DNA of 64,000 nucleotides from Aquamicrobium lusatiense (GCF_014201615.1 NZ_JACHEU010000007.1:6114-70113), one strand, 5' to 3'. Shown: positions 37,701 to 46,837, numbered from the stretch's first letter. Translations and numbers: made by a program. The notes: generated by a model from the sequence alone, not told the origin.

Positions 37701-39137
37701 GTGCATCCGGCAGCGGTTGACGCCGTGCTAGGAGCGGAATTGACAGCGGAGCTCGATGAACCAGCCATCGTCCATTCCGGCATGCTGCAAGATATTCTGT
37801 ATGGAACCCCCACCGTAGCGCGCCTTTTCGTACCGCGCCTGCGTGCCTGGTTGGATACGGGTAAATGGCGGCTTGGCCACAATGAGGACGAGACTGCCCG
37901 CGCGAACCGGCTTCGCCAAGTAGTTCAAATCCTCGTGCAACATGGCGACGCCAGCACCATCGCGCATATACACGCGCTCGCGAAATCTGAACTGGCAGAA
38001 GGTGCGAAAGATGCAGTAAGCAGCATCTGGCTCCCGGCATTGATGCGTCTCGGTCCGGACGACGGCATCGATGCACTTGAGAGGACCATACAGCCGCATC
38101 CTCCGGCAAAATTCGGCCCAGCGACGGATTGGTTCAGTTCTCTCTTCGGCGATCGGCACGGCGATGGTGAAACCTACCTCTCGGCGGCCGGCTTCACCCC
38201 AGAATTGCTGCTGAGGCTCGCACGCCTTGCTTATCAATATATCCGTCGGTGCGACGATATGGTCCGTGAGGAAGGTAGCTTTTCTCCCAACGCACGCGAT
38301 CATGCAGAACGTGGCAGAAGCAATATTATCAACGCGCTTCTATCGACCACCGGACCCGAGGGTTGGGCTATCAAACTCAGATTGGCCGATGATCCGCTCT
38401 TTGCCGATTTCAAAGACCGGGCGTTGGCAATGGCCCGCGAGCGGGCGGCCGAAGAAGCGGATGCAACTGCCTTCGCCGAGGCCGATATCGTGGCGCTCGA
38501 CCGATATGGCGAACTTCCGCCGCTGACGCGCGATGAGATGTTCGTGCTTATGACTGACCGGCTGGACGACATCGACGACGCCCTGCTGCGTGACGACTCA
38601 CCGCGTGCGGCCTGGGCACTCATCGACGATGAGAAAATCATGCGTCAGCAGATCGCACGCGAGCTTCGCACCAGCGCCAATGCCGCTTACACGGTCGATC
38701 AGGAAGCGGTGACGGCAGATGAGAAAGAAACCGACATCCGCCTTCGCTCTACCGGTTCAGAGCATGAGGCGATTATCGAATTGAAGATCTGCGAGAAAGA
38801 CCGCTCCGCTGCCGATCTGAAAGCCACAATCAAAGACCAACTCGTCGCCAAATACATGGCAGCGGAAAATAGCCGTGCTGGTTGTCTGCTAATAACCATT
38901 AAGTCTCCCCGTACATGGCTCCACCCCGAAACCGGCGCGGCGTTAGACCTAGCCGGGCTCATCGACATGTTGAATGAAGAAGCCAACCGGATTGAGCAGA
39001 AAATGGGAGGTAGCCTACGGTTGACGGCGCGGGGCCTCGACCTTCAACCGCGCTTGTCAACAGAGCGCGTAAAGTCACGCGGCCGTCAGCGAAAAGCTTC
39101 GCCCAATCAAGAGCCGGAAGAAGCAGTCATTGGGTGA
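34743..39137 (+). CDS. NACHT/STAND-like NTPase with C-terminal PD-(D/E)XK nuclease domain
   Basis: This 1464-residue protein has a P-loop NTPase at its N-terminus: Walker A EAGAGKT (residues 56-62), Walker B FFLDSVDE (Asp120, D123-E124) and IITSRP (Arg157, sensor-like), the pattern of NACHT/STAND NTPases. A very long, mostly helical region (about 250-1250) looks like repeats but has no clear consensus. Residues about 1305-1400 look like a PD-(D/E)XK nuclease: Asp1331 in ETDIRL, then Glu1346-x-Lys1348 in IIELK, and QLVAKYM behind. A Lys/Arg-rich tail follows. A role in anti-phage defence is inferred from the domains and the island location. The partner gene 39145-40530 is convergent. Confidence 0.78.
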   Translation: MARAPDTNDIERSFQDIPEDKTTEAEQTAFLMDLGWHKGLSWDDLLKSRRVLIISEAGAGKTYECRAQQQSLWTAGEPAFYVELADLARSNLRDLLSHEEETRFDSWRTAQSDVATFFLDSVDELKLNLGSFEQALKRLAKAVAGQLGRVRVIITSRPIPVDEQLFRQILPVPDEADEVATSEEFANIAMARRPQKSSDEQTARDWRNVALLPLSSAQIRQMASKEGVDDPDALLADIRQRNAEEFVRRPQDLIELCADWWEHRRVRSHRDQVLSNIAVKLKPRENGRENTALSPEKASEGARRLALAATLSRKLTLRHSAEADRDSDPTEAPLDPSNILQDWTQGERTTLLERSLFGFASYGRVRFHHRSVIEHLAAEHLLALRMKGMPVRSIKRILFTTTAQGEAVVKPSLRPVAAWMALRDDAIFEEVLRREPDVLLNFGDPESLSSLQRRRALRAYVERHSTGGWRGLRVPSIQLHRFAAADLGPEVKRLWEGGIENHEIREILLNLIGHGKMADCADIAYSVAVDASALYGERIDALDALIQLDDPRLAAISTSLADDAALWPNRLAGAALLRLFPVHLSVGLLCKALAQITEKKRSVGDISWNLPRLIEHVDLSPDMLNALRHGLTELAVEGIAWNEKHWPHLASKRQFLLPALAATCLRQIQNGVTTPEVMRSTAIALRLAEREYHHTEPAKQLTAALPGLPPDARCLMFEAEDAFLQAHHQVTDPFKRYARLAFHGAAMHLGAIDADWVLASLADRRRHADARAMMLEAAIRIRDDNVEWTDHLAALEPRVADLPELLERLDQLAQPQKPSPEELRWQREDAKRKKHDERRDAKAHASWVMFWREIVNDSEAVFATDRSENTAWNLWRAMERSGEESRASGWNRRFIERHFGKEVADRLRLAVMAFWRKDRPTLRSERPEEEKGTYLTRWQLGLAGIAAEAEDPQWAEKLSEEEAKLALRYVSVELNGFPVWLEGFAAVHPAAVDAVLGAELTAELDEPAIVHSGMLQDILYGTPTVARLFVPRLRAWLDTGKWRLGHNEDETARANRLRQVVQILVQHGDASTIAHIHALAKSELAEGAKDAVSSIWLPALMRLGPDDGIDALERTIQPHPPAKFGPATDWFSSLFGDRHGDGETYLSAAGFTPELLLRLARLAYQYIRRCDDMVREEGSFSPNARDHAERGRSNIINALLSTTGPEGWAIKLRLADDPLFADFKDRALAMARERAAEEADATAFAEADIVALDRYGELPPLTRDEMFVLMTDRLDDIDDALLRDDSPRAAWALIDDEKIMRQQIARELRTSANAAYTVDQEAVTADEKETDIRLRSTGSEHEAIIELKICEKDRSAADLKATIKDQLVAKYMAAENSRAGCLLITIKSPRTWLHPETGAALDLAGLIDMLNEEANRIEQKMGGSLRLTARGLDLQPRLSTERVKSRGRQRKASPNQEPEEAVIG

Positions 39138-39144
39138 GTGGGTT

Positions 39145-40530
39145 TCACCGACAGCGCGGGTCACGCGCCCAATTGTCTTCTTGATGCTTGGGATGCTGAA
39201 TAGTCAAATTCCGGACATAGCCGCCGAGCTGAGCGTCTCCCCAATCTGACCGGTCCAGCGATACCCGTATTCCGTTGACTATCCAGGTCTCCGGTTCGGA
39301 GTCATGAGCGCGGGCGTAGATCGTCGTCGCTCGTTCAGCGTCGAACGCCTTCGTGAGCAGGGTCAGCGCGCGTTCATCGAAGGCGCGCTGCGCTTCCCTC
39401 GTGTCGTTCTGATTCGAGCCATCGAGTGCAAGTCGCAGCCGCGTCACGGCGCGCTCGTTGCCGGTGAGGTAATAGGAAATTCGATCGGCCAGCACTTTGT
39501 CGTTCAGCTTCACTGACGAAATGTCTGCGAACCACTCGTACTGCGAGCGGTGATAGTCGTCGGTGACCAGGCCATATTCTTCAAGGAATAGCCGTGCTGC
39601 ATAGGGCGACCAGCCTTCAGTGCGCATAACGGTGGGCGGATTCTTTTCGACTTTGATGAGTCGTCTGATTTCCTGGATGGCCTCTTTAACGCCCTGCTTG
39701 TTGGCGATATCGCGCCCACGAATATCTCGTGCGAGGCGCTTTACTCCGTCGATATTCCAGCCAAACGCAAACAGCGCGCGCCATCGCGTATAGCGTACGA
39801 TGGGTGCCTGTCTTGGTCTCAAATGTAAATGGATGAAGGCTTCCTCGTAGGTCATATATACGGCGAGTAGGAAAATGAATGGAATGAACATTAGCCAGAG
39901 CAGTAAGGGTAGCCCGAACTCGCGCAATGTGTTCAATGACCAGAATTCGGAAATGCTAGCGGCAACCAGCCAATAGCTAAAGCCGAGGATAGTGAGACCC
40001 GCCAGAATCTGGAGCCCGCGCAGCAGGCTGAGCACTCGGGGGACGCCGGGTTTGTCAGTTTGATGTTCGCCGACCGCTATAAGGAGAGCGAGAAGCACAA
40101 GTGCCGGAAGCATGAGCAGTTCTACCCAAAGTGGAAAGCTCACCAGCTCGGCGATGAACAGAATGACGGCAGATAGAGTGAACGCATCGCGCAGCAGCTT
40201 ACGTAGCGCATGCGGTTTTTCCTTAAGTCGCTGGGCTTCAAAGATGCTGGTGAAACCGACCGTCAACCACCAAAGTAGGGTCGATTTGAGATTGGGCCAG
40301 TCCCATAGATTCAGCCATGCGAGCAGCCAGAGACAGGCCACCACGTAGAGGGACATGAGCAGCCAGATCAGTGCGAGCTTCGGCATAAAGAAGGCCCGCA
40401 CGACATCAAAGGCGAGAGGCCGCCCCTTTTTCCACAGCAGCAAAGCAGCCAGTAGAAGGCCTAAATAAACAAGGACGGCAATCTCGCGATTGCTCAGGTC
40501 GAATCCGAAGCTGGCCAGTGTGAAGGACAT
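39145..40530 (-). CDS. Polytopic membrane protein of unknown function
   Basis: I do not recognise this 461-residue protein. The first half (residues 15-225) has about seven hydrophobic helices, with aromatic-rich segments such as LALIWLLMSLYVVACLWLLA. The second half (about 235-461) is a soluble, charged domain with predicted helices. It lies 7 bases from the stop of the NACHT-nuclease gene in convergent orientation, inside the same island and next to a serine recombinase. A role as a membrane component of a defence module is possible but unproven. Confidence 0.6.
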   Translation of the reverse strand: MSFTLASFGFDLSNREIAVLVYLGLLLAALLLWKKGRPLAFDVVRAFFMPKLALIWLLMSLYVVACLWLLAWLNLWDWPNLKSTLLWWLTVGFTSIFEAQRLKEKPHALRKLLRDAFTLSAVILFIAELVSFPLWVELLMLPALVLLALLIAVGEHQTDKPGVPRVLSLLRGLQILAGLTILGFSYWLVAASISEFWSLNTLREFGLPLLLWLMFIPFIFLLAVYMTYEEAFIHLHLRPRQAPIVRYTRWRALFAFGWNIDGVKRLARDIRGRDIANKQGVKEAIQEIRRLIKVEKNPPTVMRTEGWSPYAARLFLEEYGLVTDDYHRSQYEWFADISSVKLNDKVLADRISYYLTGNERAVTRLRLALDGSNQNDTREAQRAFDERALTLLTKAFDAERATTIYARAHDSEPETWIVNGIRVSLDRSDWGDAQLGGYVRNLTIQHPKHQEDNWARDPRCR

Positions 40531-40650
40531 ATCTTTTTAGACCGCACTTCACGCACAGCGGCAATCGCTCGCTTCGACGCGGGAGTCAGCTAAAACCGTT
40601 TGTTTGGTGCGGCAGCTTTGAGCAAGTTAAAGATGAGGTTTGAAAGCCCA

Positions 40651-42195
40651 CTATCGTGCATACACGATCTGCACTTTTCCCGCCTCAGCAACGATCTGTT
40701 TGGCGAAGACGGATACGTAGCTGCGTCGAAAGCCATGCCCTCGCTCTAGCAGGCGTTCCTCTGCCGCCTTTATGACCCTGCGCACCAACGAAGGTGAAAT
40801 AGCCAGTGTCCCGGCATAGTTAAGCTCAGCCAGAAGGCTTCTGATCTCTTCCCCCGTTCGAGTTTGCAAGGCCTGAAGGTATGCTAAGCGCTCCTGCAAC
40901 GCTGGTTCATCCAGGCTGAGCGCGCCCATCTCAATCGCCTTGAGGAGGCGTTTCAGGCGCAACCGCACCTCCTCACCGCGCCGGGTCAATTCGTCGAGCC
41001 GGTCACCTCCATCACGTGCTATCCGCTCCCGTTGGCGTTCGAAGATTTGCGTCAGGATGATCTTGAGGCGCTTCGGAACCAGCAGCCGTGCCGTCATATG
41101 CTTGGCGATCAGCGTGTCGAGCGCATCCATCGGAAGCGCCATACCAGTGCATCTGGACGTATCTGTCCGCGCCTTCTTCTGGCAGACATAGTAGCGATAG
41201 CGCCCCGCCTTGCCGTTGCGCATAACCATGGGGCCTCCACATTGCGCGCAGTGCAGCAGGCCGGTCAGCATGTTCGGGCTGTTGACGAGTCGCGGTGCGA
41301 GGGTTTTCGGATTGCGAGCGCGCAGATGCGCTTGAACGGCATCGAACGTGGCTTGGTCGATCAGCGGTGGAACGGCCACCGTAATGATCTCGTCATCCGA
41401 TTTTGGCGTCTTACCCTTGCCATGCATGTTGAACCTGTGCCGGCCAACATAGGTCGTGCGCGTCAATATCTTGTGGGTTTGGCCGATGCCCCAGCGACCG
41501 CCATCGCGGGTGCATATCCTGCGGTCATTGAGATATTCGACGATCGCCTTCACGCCCATCGGCCCGGTGATTCCGTCGCCTGATAGCGCCAGACGATAGA
41601 TCAGGCGTACAGTGTCGGCATGCATGGGATCGATGGCCAATGTCTTCTTGACCTTGGCTCCGCGCCGTTCGGCCTCGACAATGCGGTATCCGATCGGCGG
41701 CAACGAGCCGTTCCAGAAGCCCTGGCGGGCGTTCTCTTTCATAGCGCGGAGCGTGTGCTTGCCGTTCTCCCGCGACTGGTACTCATCGAACAGGGTCATG
41801 ACCCGTCGCATCATGACTTGCATGGGGTCGTCACCGACCTCCTGGGTGATCGAGATCAGCTTCACACCATTGCGGGCCAGCTTCCGGATATGGAACTCCA
41901 GCTCGAAATGGTCGCGGAAGAAGCGGCTGAAGGAATGAACGAGGATGATGTCGAATGGGGCTGGCCGTTCGCGCGCCGCTTCGATCAGGCGCTGGAACTC
42001 GGGTCGGCGATCGCTGGTGGCCGAAACGCCGGCATCCACGAAGGTCTCGACAAGCTCATAGCCATGTGTGGCGCACCAGGCTTCGCCCTGCCTGTGCTGA
42101 TCGGGAATGGAGACGTCGTGCTCGGCCTGCCGAGCCGTGGAAACGCGCAGATAAAGCGCGACCCGCAGCGCTTCGCCGCTACTTGCAACGGTCAT
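40651..42195 (-). CDS. Large serine recombinase
   Basis: The 514-residue protein is a large serine recombinase. The resolvase domain (residues 8-160) has the nucleophile in ALYLRVSTARQ and the segment IILVHSFSRFFRD. A recombinase domain follows (about 175-290). A zinc-ribbon appears as LLHCAQCGGPMVMRN with CQKKARTDTSRC downstream (about 310-350), and then a coiled-coil-rich C-terminus. It is the likely integrase of the accessory island. Its start overlaps the stop of a small upstream gene by 4 bases. Confidence 0.92.
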   Translation of the reverse strand: MTVASSGEALRVALYLRVSTARQAEHDVSIPDQHRQGEAWCATHGYELVETFVDAGVSATSDRRPEFQRLIEAARERPAPFDIILVHSFSRFFRDHFELEFHIRKLARNGVKLISITQEVGDDPMQVMMRRVMTLFDEYQSRENGKHTLRAMKENARQGFWNGSLPPIGYRIVEAERRGAKVKKTLAIDPMHADTVRLIYRLALSGDGITGPMGVKAIVEYLNDRRICTRDGGRWGIGQTHKILTRTTYVGRHRFNMHGKGKTPKSDDEIITVAVPPLIDQATFDAVQAHLRARNPKTLAPRLVNSPNMLTGLLHCAQCGGPMVMRNGKAGRYRYYVCQKKARTDTSRCTGMALPMDALDTLIAKHMTARLLVPKRLKIILTQIFERQRERIARDGGDRLDELTRRGEEVRLRLKRLLKAIEMGALSLDEPALQERLAYLQALQTRTGEEIRSLLAELNYAGTLAISPSLVRRVIKAAEERLLERGHGFRRSYVSVFAKQIVAEAGKVQIVYAR

Positions 42196-42428
42196 GGCTT
42201 CGACCGGTCGATGGGATCGATCGAACCGAAAAGTTCATCGAGGACATCACCGAAATAGCGCTCGAATATCTCGATTTCCGCCTCGGTGATCGGCACCTTT
42301 TCGGGCCAGTCGTCAGTGACGGTCCAGGTGGACACATCGTGCTTCGGGCGGCGGCGGTTTGGGCTTGAAGCCGCTTGGTTAGAGTTCGTGGACGAGGGGG
42401 ATCGGGATTTATGCGGAGGTTGTGACAT
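42192..42428 (-). CDS. Small hypothetical protein upstream of the serine recombinase
   Basis: This 78-residue protein overlaps the recombinase start by 4 bases (42192-42195). It is Pro/Ser-rich at the N-terminus and has an acidic C-terminal helix, TEAEIEIFERYFGDVLDELF. The tight coupling suggests a recombinase accessory or directionality protein. No known motif was recognised. Confidence 0.6.
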   Translation of the reverse strand: MSQPPHKSRSPSSTNSNQAASSPNRRRPKHDVSTWTVTDDWPEKVPITEAEIEIFERYFGDVLDELFGSIDPIDRSKP

Positions 42429-42742
42429 TCACAGCGTATCGCTGGAATGGCAGGCAATGGAAATACACCTATGCCGCTAATATATTGATCTGGCGTATTA
42501 TTCCCAAGTTTCTGAACAGCGCTCCGACATTGTCGGCCAGAGCGTCGCTAAGCGTCCACGTAAATCAGAGCCACGCCTTCGGCAGACCTCAAGCCCACTA
42601 CCCATCGGAATCGGTATTAAGGAGGGCTATAGCGTAGGTGTAGTTCTCGCCTTCTTCGTTTCCCTCCCGCCATCTGCCACAGATCGCTCCTATAGCGTGC
42701 TGCGGCCTTGAAATGTTCCCTTTTTGTTCATAAAATGATAGG
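42429..42742. other. Intergenic region with first copy of a 17-bp direct repeat
   Basis: This stretch is upstream of both the recombinase operon and the endonuclease III-like gene. It carries GCGTAGGTGTAGTTCTC at 42632-42648, repeated exactly at 46941-46957. On the minus strand the repeat reads ENYTYA preceded by GNEEG, suggesting a remnant of a coding sequence rather than a pure regulatory site. No other gene was recognised. Confidence 0.55.
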
Positions 42743-43516
42743 ATGCAAATGGCATTCGATTTTGGCGCCGCGGCGGACATGGCGTGGGTGCGGGAGCAAC
42801 TGAAATTCTTTTTCGGTCGCCCTGACCGGGTCCCCGCACGGACTCCGATCGGCCAGCTTGTGAAGTCGTCTATCAGCAACCGCACGCTGGACGAAGTTTC
42901 TCTGGCCGCCTATCAGCGGCTCGTCGAAGCTTACCCGGAATGGCCGGCTCTCGCAGCGGCGTCGACCGGCGATGTCGAGGCCCTGATCGGCAACGTTACC
43001 TTTCCCGATGTCAAGGCGCGGCATCTCGGCGATGCGCTTCGCGTCATAGGAGTTCGTCATCCGGACTTTAACCTGGATTTCCTAGGCTGCCTGAGTGTTG
43101 CCGAGGCGCTCGCCTGGCTGGAGCGCCTGCCAGGCGTCGGCCGCAAGATCTCGGCCTCAACGCTCAACTTCAGTACGTTGGAGATGCCGGCATTCGTGGT
43201 GGACACGCATGTCTTGCGAGTATTGAGCCGATACGGCTTCGTCCGGAATACGGCCGACACGCGGACCGCCTGTGATGCGGTAATGGCGGCTTCGCCTCGA
43301 TGGGGCGCGGCCGAACTGGCCGAGCTTCACATTCTGATGAAAAGTCTGGGGCAGACCATATGCCGGCATGACCGCGCCCGCTGCCCCGATTGTCCGATCC
43401 GCCAGCACTGCAAGACGGCCGCCGCCTCTGCCCGGAGGCCGGTGCGTGTGAGAGCGCGCAATGTGGGTCGTCGGCAGGGACCTACCCGGGAACAGCGGAG
43501 CGGATGGAAGGAATAA
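42743..43516 (+). CDS. Endonuclease III-like (HhH-GPD) DNA glycosylase with 4Fe-4S site
   Basis: The protein (257 residues, or 255 from the ATG at 42749, which has AGGA 5 bases upstream) is an HhH-GPD DNA repair glycosylase. The helix-hairpin-helix is LPGVGRKIS, with the catalytic Lys position kept, and the catalytic Asp is in VVDTHVLRVLSRYG. The 4Fe-4S ligands follow exactly the endonuclease III spacing C-x6-C-x2-C-x5-C near residues 214-230 (CRHDRARCPDCPIRQHC). A basic C-terminal tail (about 240-257) is extra. It is followed by the PHP-UvrD gene after 210 bases, and both lie between the 17-bp direct repeats. Confidence 0.88.
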   Translation: MQMAFDFGAAADMAWVREQLKFFFGRPDRVPARTPIGQLVKSSISNRTLDEVSLAAYQRLVEAYPEWPALAAASTGDVEALIGNVTFPDVKARHLGDALRVIGVRHPDFNLDFLGCLSVAEALAWLERLPGVGRKISASTLNFSTLEMPAFVVDTHVLRVLSRYGFVRNTADTRTACDAVMAASPRWGAAELAELHILMKSLGQTICRHDRARCPDCPIRQHCKTAAASARRPVRVRARNVGRRQGPTREQRSGWKE

Positions 43517-43726
43517 ATCGATAAGATTCCGGCCTGGACATCGAAAGACACGGCTGCGCCCTTCGGCGGCTTTCTTCCGCGTCGGCTGGATTAAAGCGGC
43601 ATATCGGTCCGAATGCTGTGATTTGCGTACTTTCCTTGTGATCTGTCCCGTTTCCGCCTGCTATCTAAGCAATGCAGGGCTGGAGGAGCCGTCGCATCCC
43701 GTCCGCAAGTTGAGTGACGTTGCACC

Positions 43727-46700
43727 ATGACTTTCCATGCCGATCTGCACATCCACTCGAAATACTCCCGGGCCACCAGCCGGGATCTCGATCTGGAGCG
43801 CCTGTTCTGGTGGGCGGCGCGCAAGGGCGTACGGGTCGTGGGCACCGGAGACTGTGTGCATCCGGCCTGGCTCGCAGAGATCAAGGACAAGCTGGTGGCC
43901 GAGGGCAACGGGCTCTTCCGCCTGAGACCAGAAATCGAGGCGGCGCTGTGGGAAACGCTTCCGCCCGTCTGCCGGCGGCCGGTCTCCTTCATGATCTGCA
44001 CCGAGATTTCGACCATCTACAAGAAAGGCGACAAGACCCGGAAGATCCATCACCTGCTCTATACGGCCGATCTCGACGCCACCGACCGGCTGGCGGCAAG
44101 CCTTGCGCGCATCGGCAACATCGCCTCGGATGGCCGCCCGATCCTCGGCCTCAATTCGCGCGATTTGCTGGAGATCGCGCTGGAGTCCGGGCCGGATTCC
44201 TATCTCGTCCCTGCCCATATCTGGACGCCATGGTTTGCCGCGCTCGGCTCGCAATCGGGCTTCGATTCCATTGATGAGTGCTATGGCGATCTTGCCGGGC
44301 ACATCTTCGCGGTGGAGACGGGCCTCTCGTCCGACCCCGCCATGAACTGGCGCATATCCTCGCTCGACCGCTTCCGCCTCACCTCCAATTCCGACGCCCA
44401 TTCGCCCGGCAAGCTCGGTCGCGAGGCCACCCGCTTTTCCTGTGAGCCGGACTATTTCGCCATTCGCCGCGCGCTGGAGACCGGGGATGGCTATGTCGGC
44501 ACGGTCGAGTTCTTCCCCGAGGAAGGCAAATATCACATGGACGGGCACCACGCCTGCGGCGTGCGGCTCGACCCGAAAGAGACGATCGAGCTCGGCGGCC
44601 GTTGCCCGGTCTGCGGGCGGCCAGTCACGGTCGGCGTGGCGCATCGCGTCGAAGCGCTCGCCGACCGCAGCGAAGCCGAGGCTGCGCCGCCACCTACCGC
44701 AGGTGCGGTATCGAGCCTTGTGCCGCTGCCCGAGATCCTCTCGGAGATCGTCGGCAGCGGCGTCGCCTCGAAGGCTACCACCTACACTTATGACCGCACG
44801 ATTGCCGCGCTCGGGCCAGAGCTTGCCCTGCTGCAGGAAATGCCGGTCGAGGATATCGCCAGGCTCGATCCGCTGCTCGGTGAGGCCGTGACGCGGCTGC
44901 GCTCCGGCGAGGTCATCCGGCAGGCCGGCTATGACGGAGAATATGGCGTCATCCGCCTGTTTCACGACGGCGAGTTGGATCGCCTCGCTGGAAACCAGTT
45001 TCTGTTCAATGGGCCGCTGTTCAGCCGCGCACGCCGGGTGAAACCCAAAGCGAAGGATACGGCACCGGACGATGCTCCGCTATTTCCAGAAGCCACGCCG
45101 GCGATGCAACCATCGGGTCGCAGCGGCATTCTGGCCGGGCTGGACCCTGACCAGGCGCGCGCAGCAGAGGCCGTAGACGGATCGCTGATGGTGATCGCCG
45201 GCCCCGGCTCCGGCAAGACGCGCATGCTCACCCACCGCATCGCCCATCTGGTGCTGGAATGCGGCGTGCCGGCTGGTTCGTGCATCGCCGTCACCTTTAC
45301 ACGCAAGGCGACGGAGGAATTGCGCACCCGCCTTGCGGGGCTTCTCGGCGAGCAGGCGGAGGCCGTGGCGGTGCACAGCTTCCATTCGCTGGGCCTCGCG
45401 ATCCTGCACGCGCATGCCGGCCGCGCCGGTCTCGGGGCAGACTTTCGCATCGCCAGCGAGGCGGAGCGCAAGGCGGCGCTGGCAGAAACGCTCGGCGTCA
45501 GCGATACGCGCGCCGCCCGCCTCATCAAGGCGGTCTCCGTGCTCAAGCGCAGCGGCGCGAAAGGCACGAATGAGGAAGCAGAGGCCCGCGCTGTCCTCGA
45601 CCGGATCGGCCGGGCGCAAGGATGGGTCGATTTCGACGATCTTATCCTCTTGTCGGCCGATCTTCTGGAGGAGGATGCGGCGATCGCCGCCGCATGGCAG
45701 GCCCGTTTCCCGCACATCGTCGCCGACGAGTTTCAGGATGTGGACGAGCAGCAATATCGCCTGCTGCGGCTGATGAACGGGGACAGCGGCAATCTCTGCG
45801 TCATCGGCGATCCCGATCAGGCGATCTACGGCTTCCGAGGGGCGGATGCCGCCTGCTTCGCGCGCTTCGGCCGGGACTTTCCCGCGGCCAAAACCCTTAG
45901 GCTTTCACGCAACTACCGCTCGACCGGCATCATCGTGAAGGCGGCGTCCGGCTTCATCGAGGCACCCTCGTCAGGCCCGACACGCCCCATGGGCGAGCCG
46001 ATCGTGGCCCATGCGGCAGCGAACGAAGCCGCAGAAGCGGAGTTCGTCGCCGGAGCAATCGAAAGCCTGCTCGGCGGTCATGACCTGCTCGCCGCCAATC
46101 GCAAGGGTGGCGGAATGCCCACCGGCAGGCCCCTCGGCTTTGCCGATTGCGCGGTGCTCTACCGCACCGATGCGCAGGCGGGGGCACTGCGGACCGCCTT
46201 CGACCGCGCCGGCATTCCGTTCATGAAAAGCTCGCCCGCTCCCATCGCCGGCCATCCCGGCGTGACCGCGATCCTCGACGGACTGGACGGGGTGGAGGGG
46301 CAGGAGCTTGCTGCGCGCATTGGGCAGGCGGCGGAAGACGCCCGCAGGGCGCGGAAGGCTGATGCCGCGGCGCTCGCGGAGGCGAGAGGCTGGCTTATCG
46401 CGCTTGCCAACTCGGATCAGGTGACCGGCGATCCGTTACTACGGCTTGGCGAAGCGACGGCGCTTTCCACCGAGGCCGATTTCCGCGATGCGCGCGCGGC
46501 CCGCGTCACCCTCATGACGATGCACGCGGCCAAGGGTTTGGAATTTCCTGTCGTGTTCGTGGTGGGCATGGAAGATGGGATCGTGCCGTTTTCATGGGGA
46601 GCCGAAACACCTCAGGAGGAGGCGACGCAGGCCGAGGAGCGGCGTCTGTTCTACGTCGCCATGACCCGCGCAAAGGACAGGCTGTTCCTCACCCGTGCCA

Positions 46701-46837
46701 AAGAGCGGTTCTGGCACGGCGCGGTGCGCGCGCTGCCGCCTTCGCCTTTCCTCGGACAGATCGCCGGGGACCTGATAGTCAGCGAGAGTGCAAGCGGACG
46801 AAAAAGCAGGCAGACGCAGCAGCTCAACCTGTTTTGA
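43727..46837 (+). CDS. PHP-domain nuclease fused to UvrD-like helicase
   Basis: This 1036-residue protein has an N-terminal PHP-type metallo-domain of the TIGR00375 group (residues 1-280: HADLHIHSKYSR, CTEIST, NSDAHSPGKLGR). A zinc-ribbon-like CPVCGRP follows near 295. A UvrD/PcrA-type superfamily 1 helicase fills the second half: Walker A GPGSGKTRM with Lys497, ADEFQDVDEQQ, GDPDQAIYGFRGAD, LSRNYRST, and TMHAAKGLEFPVVFVVG. The last residues are QLNLF (codons 46820-46834), a pentapeptide of the type that binds the DNA polymerase sliding clamp. It probably processes DNA structures during replication or repair. It is adjacent to an endonuclease III-like gene. Confidence 0.88.
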   Translation: MTFHADLHIHSKYSRATSRDLDLERLFWWAARKGVRVVGTGDCVHPAWLAEIKDKLVAEGNGLFRLRPEIEAALWETLPPVCRRPVSFMICTEISTIYKKGDKTRKIHHLLYTADLDATDRLAASLARIGNIASDGRPILGLNSRDLLEIALESGPDSYLVPAHIWTPWFAALGSQSGFDSIDECYGDLAGHIFAVETGLSSDPAMNWRISSLDRFRLTSNSDAHSPGKLGREATRFSCEPDYFAIRRALETGDGYVGTVEFFPEEGKYHMDGHHACGVRLDPKETIELGGRCPVCGRPVTVGVAHRVEALADRSEAEAAPPPTAGAVSSLVPLPEILSEIVGSGVASKATTYTYDRTIAALGPELALLQEMPVEDIARLDPLLGEAVTRLRSGEVIRQAGYDGEYGVIRLFHDGELDRLAGNQFLFNGPLFSRARRVKPKAKDTAPDDAPLFPEATPAMQPSGRSGILAGLDPDQARAAEAVDGSLMVIAGPGSGKTRMLTHRIAHLVLECGVPAGSCIAVTFTRKATEELRTRLAGLLGEQAEAVAVHSFHSLGLAILHAHAGRAGLGADFRIASEAERKAALAETLGVSDTRAARLIKAVSVLKRSGAKGTNEEAEARAVLDRIGRAQGWVDFDDLILLSADLLEEDAAIAAAWQARFPHIVADEFQDVDEQQYRLLRLMNGDSGNLCVIGDPDQAIYGFRGADAACFARFGRDFPAAKTLRLSRNYRSTGIIVKAASGFIEAPSSGPTRPMGEPIVAHAAANEAAEAEFVAGAIESLLGGHDLLAANRKGGGMPTGRPLGFADCAVLYRTDAQAGALRTAFDRAGIPFMKSSPAPIAGHPGVTAILDGLDGVEGQELAARIGQAAEDARRARKADAAALAEARGWLIALANSDQVTGDPLLRLGEATALSTEADFRDARAARVTLMTMHAAKGLEFPVVFVVGMEDGIVPFSWGAETPQEEATQAEERRLFYVAMTRAKDRLFLTRAKERFWHGAVRALPPSPFLGQIAGDLIVSESASGRKSRQTQQLNLF

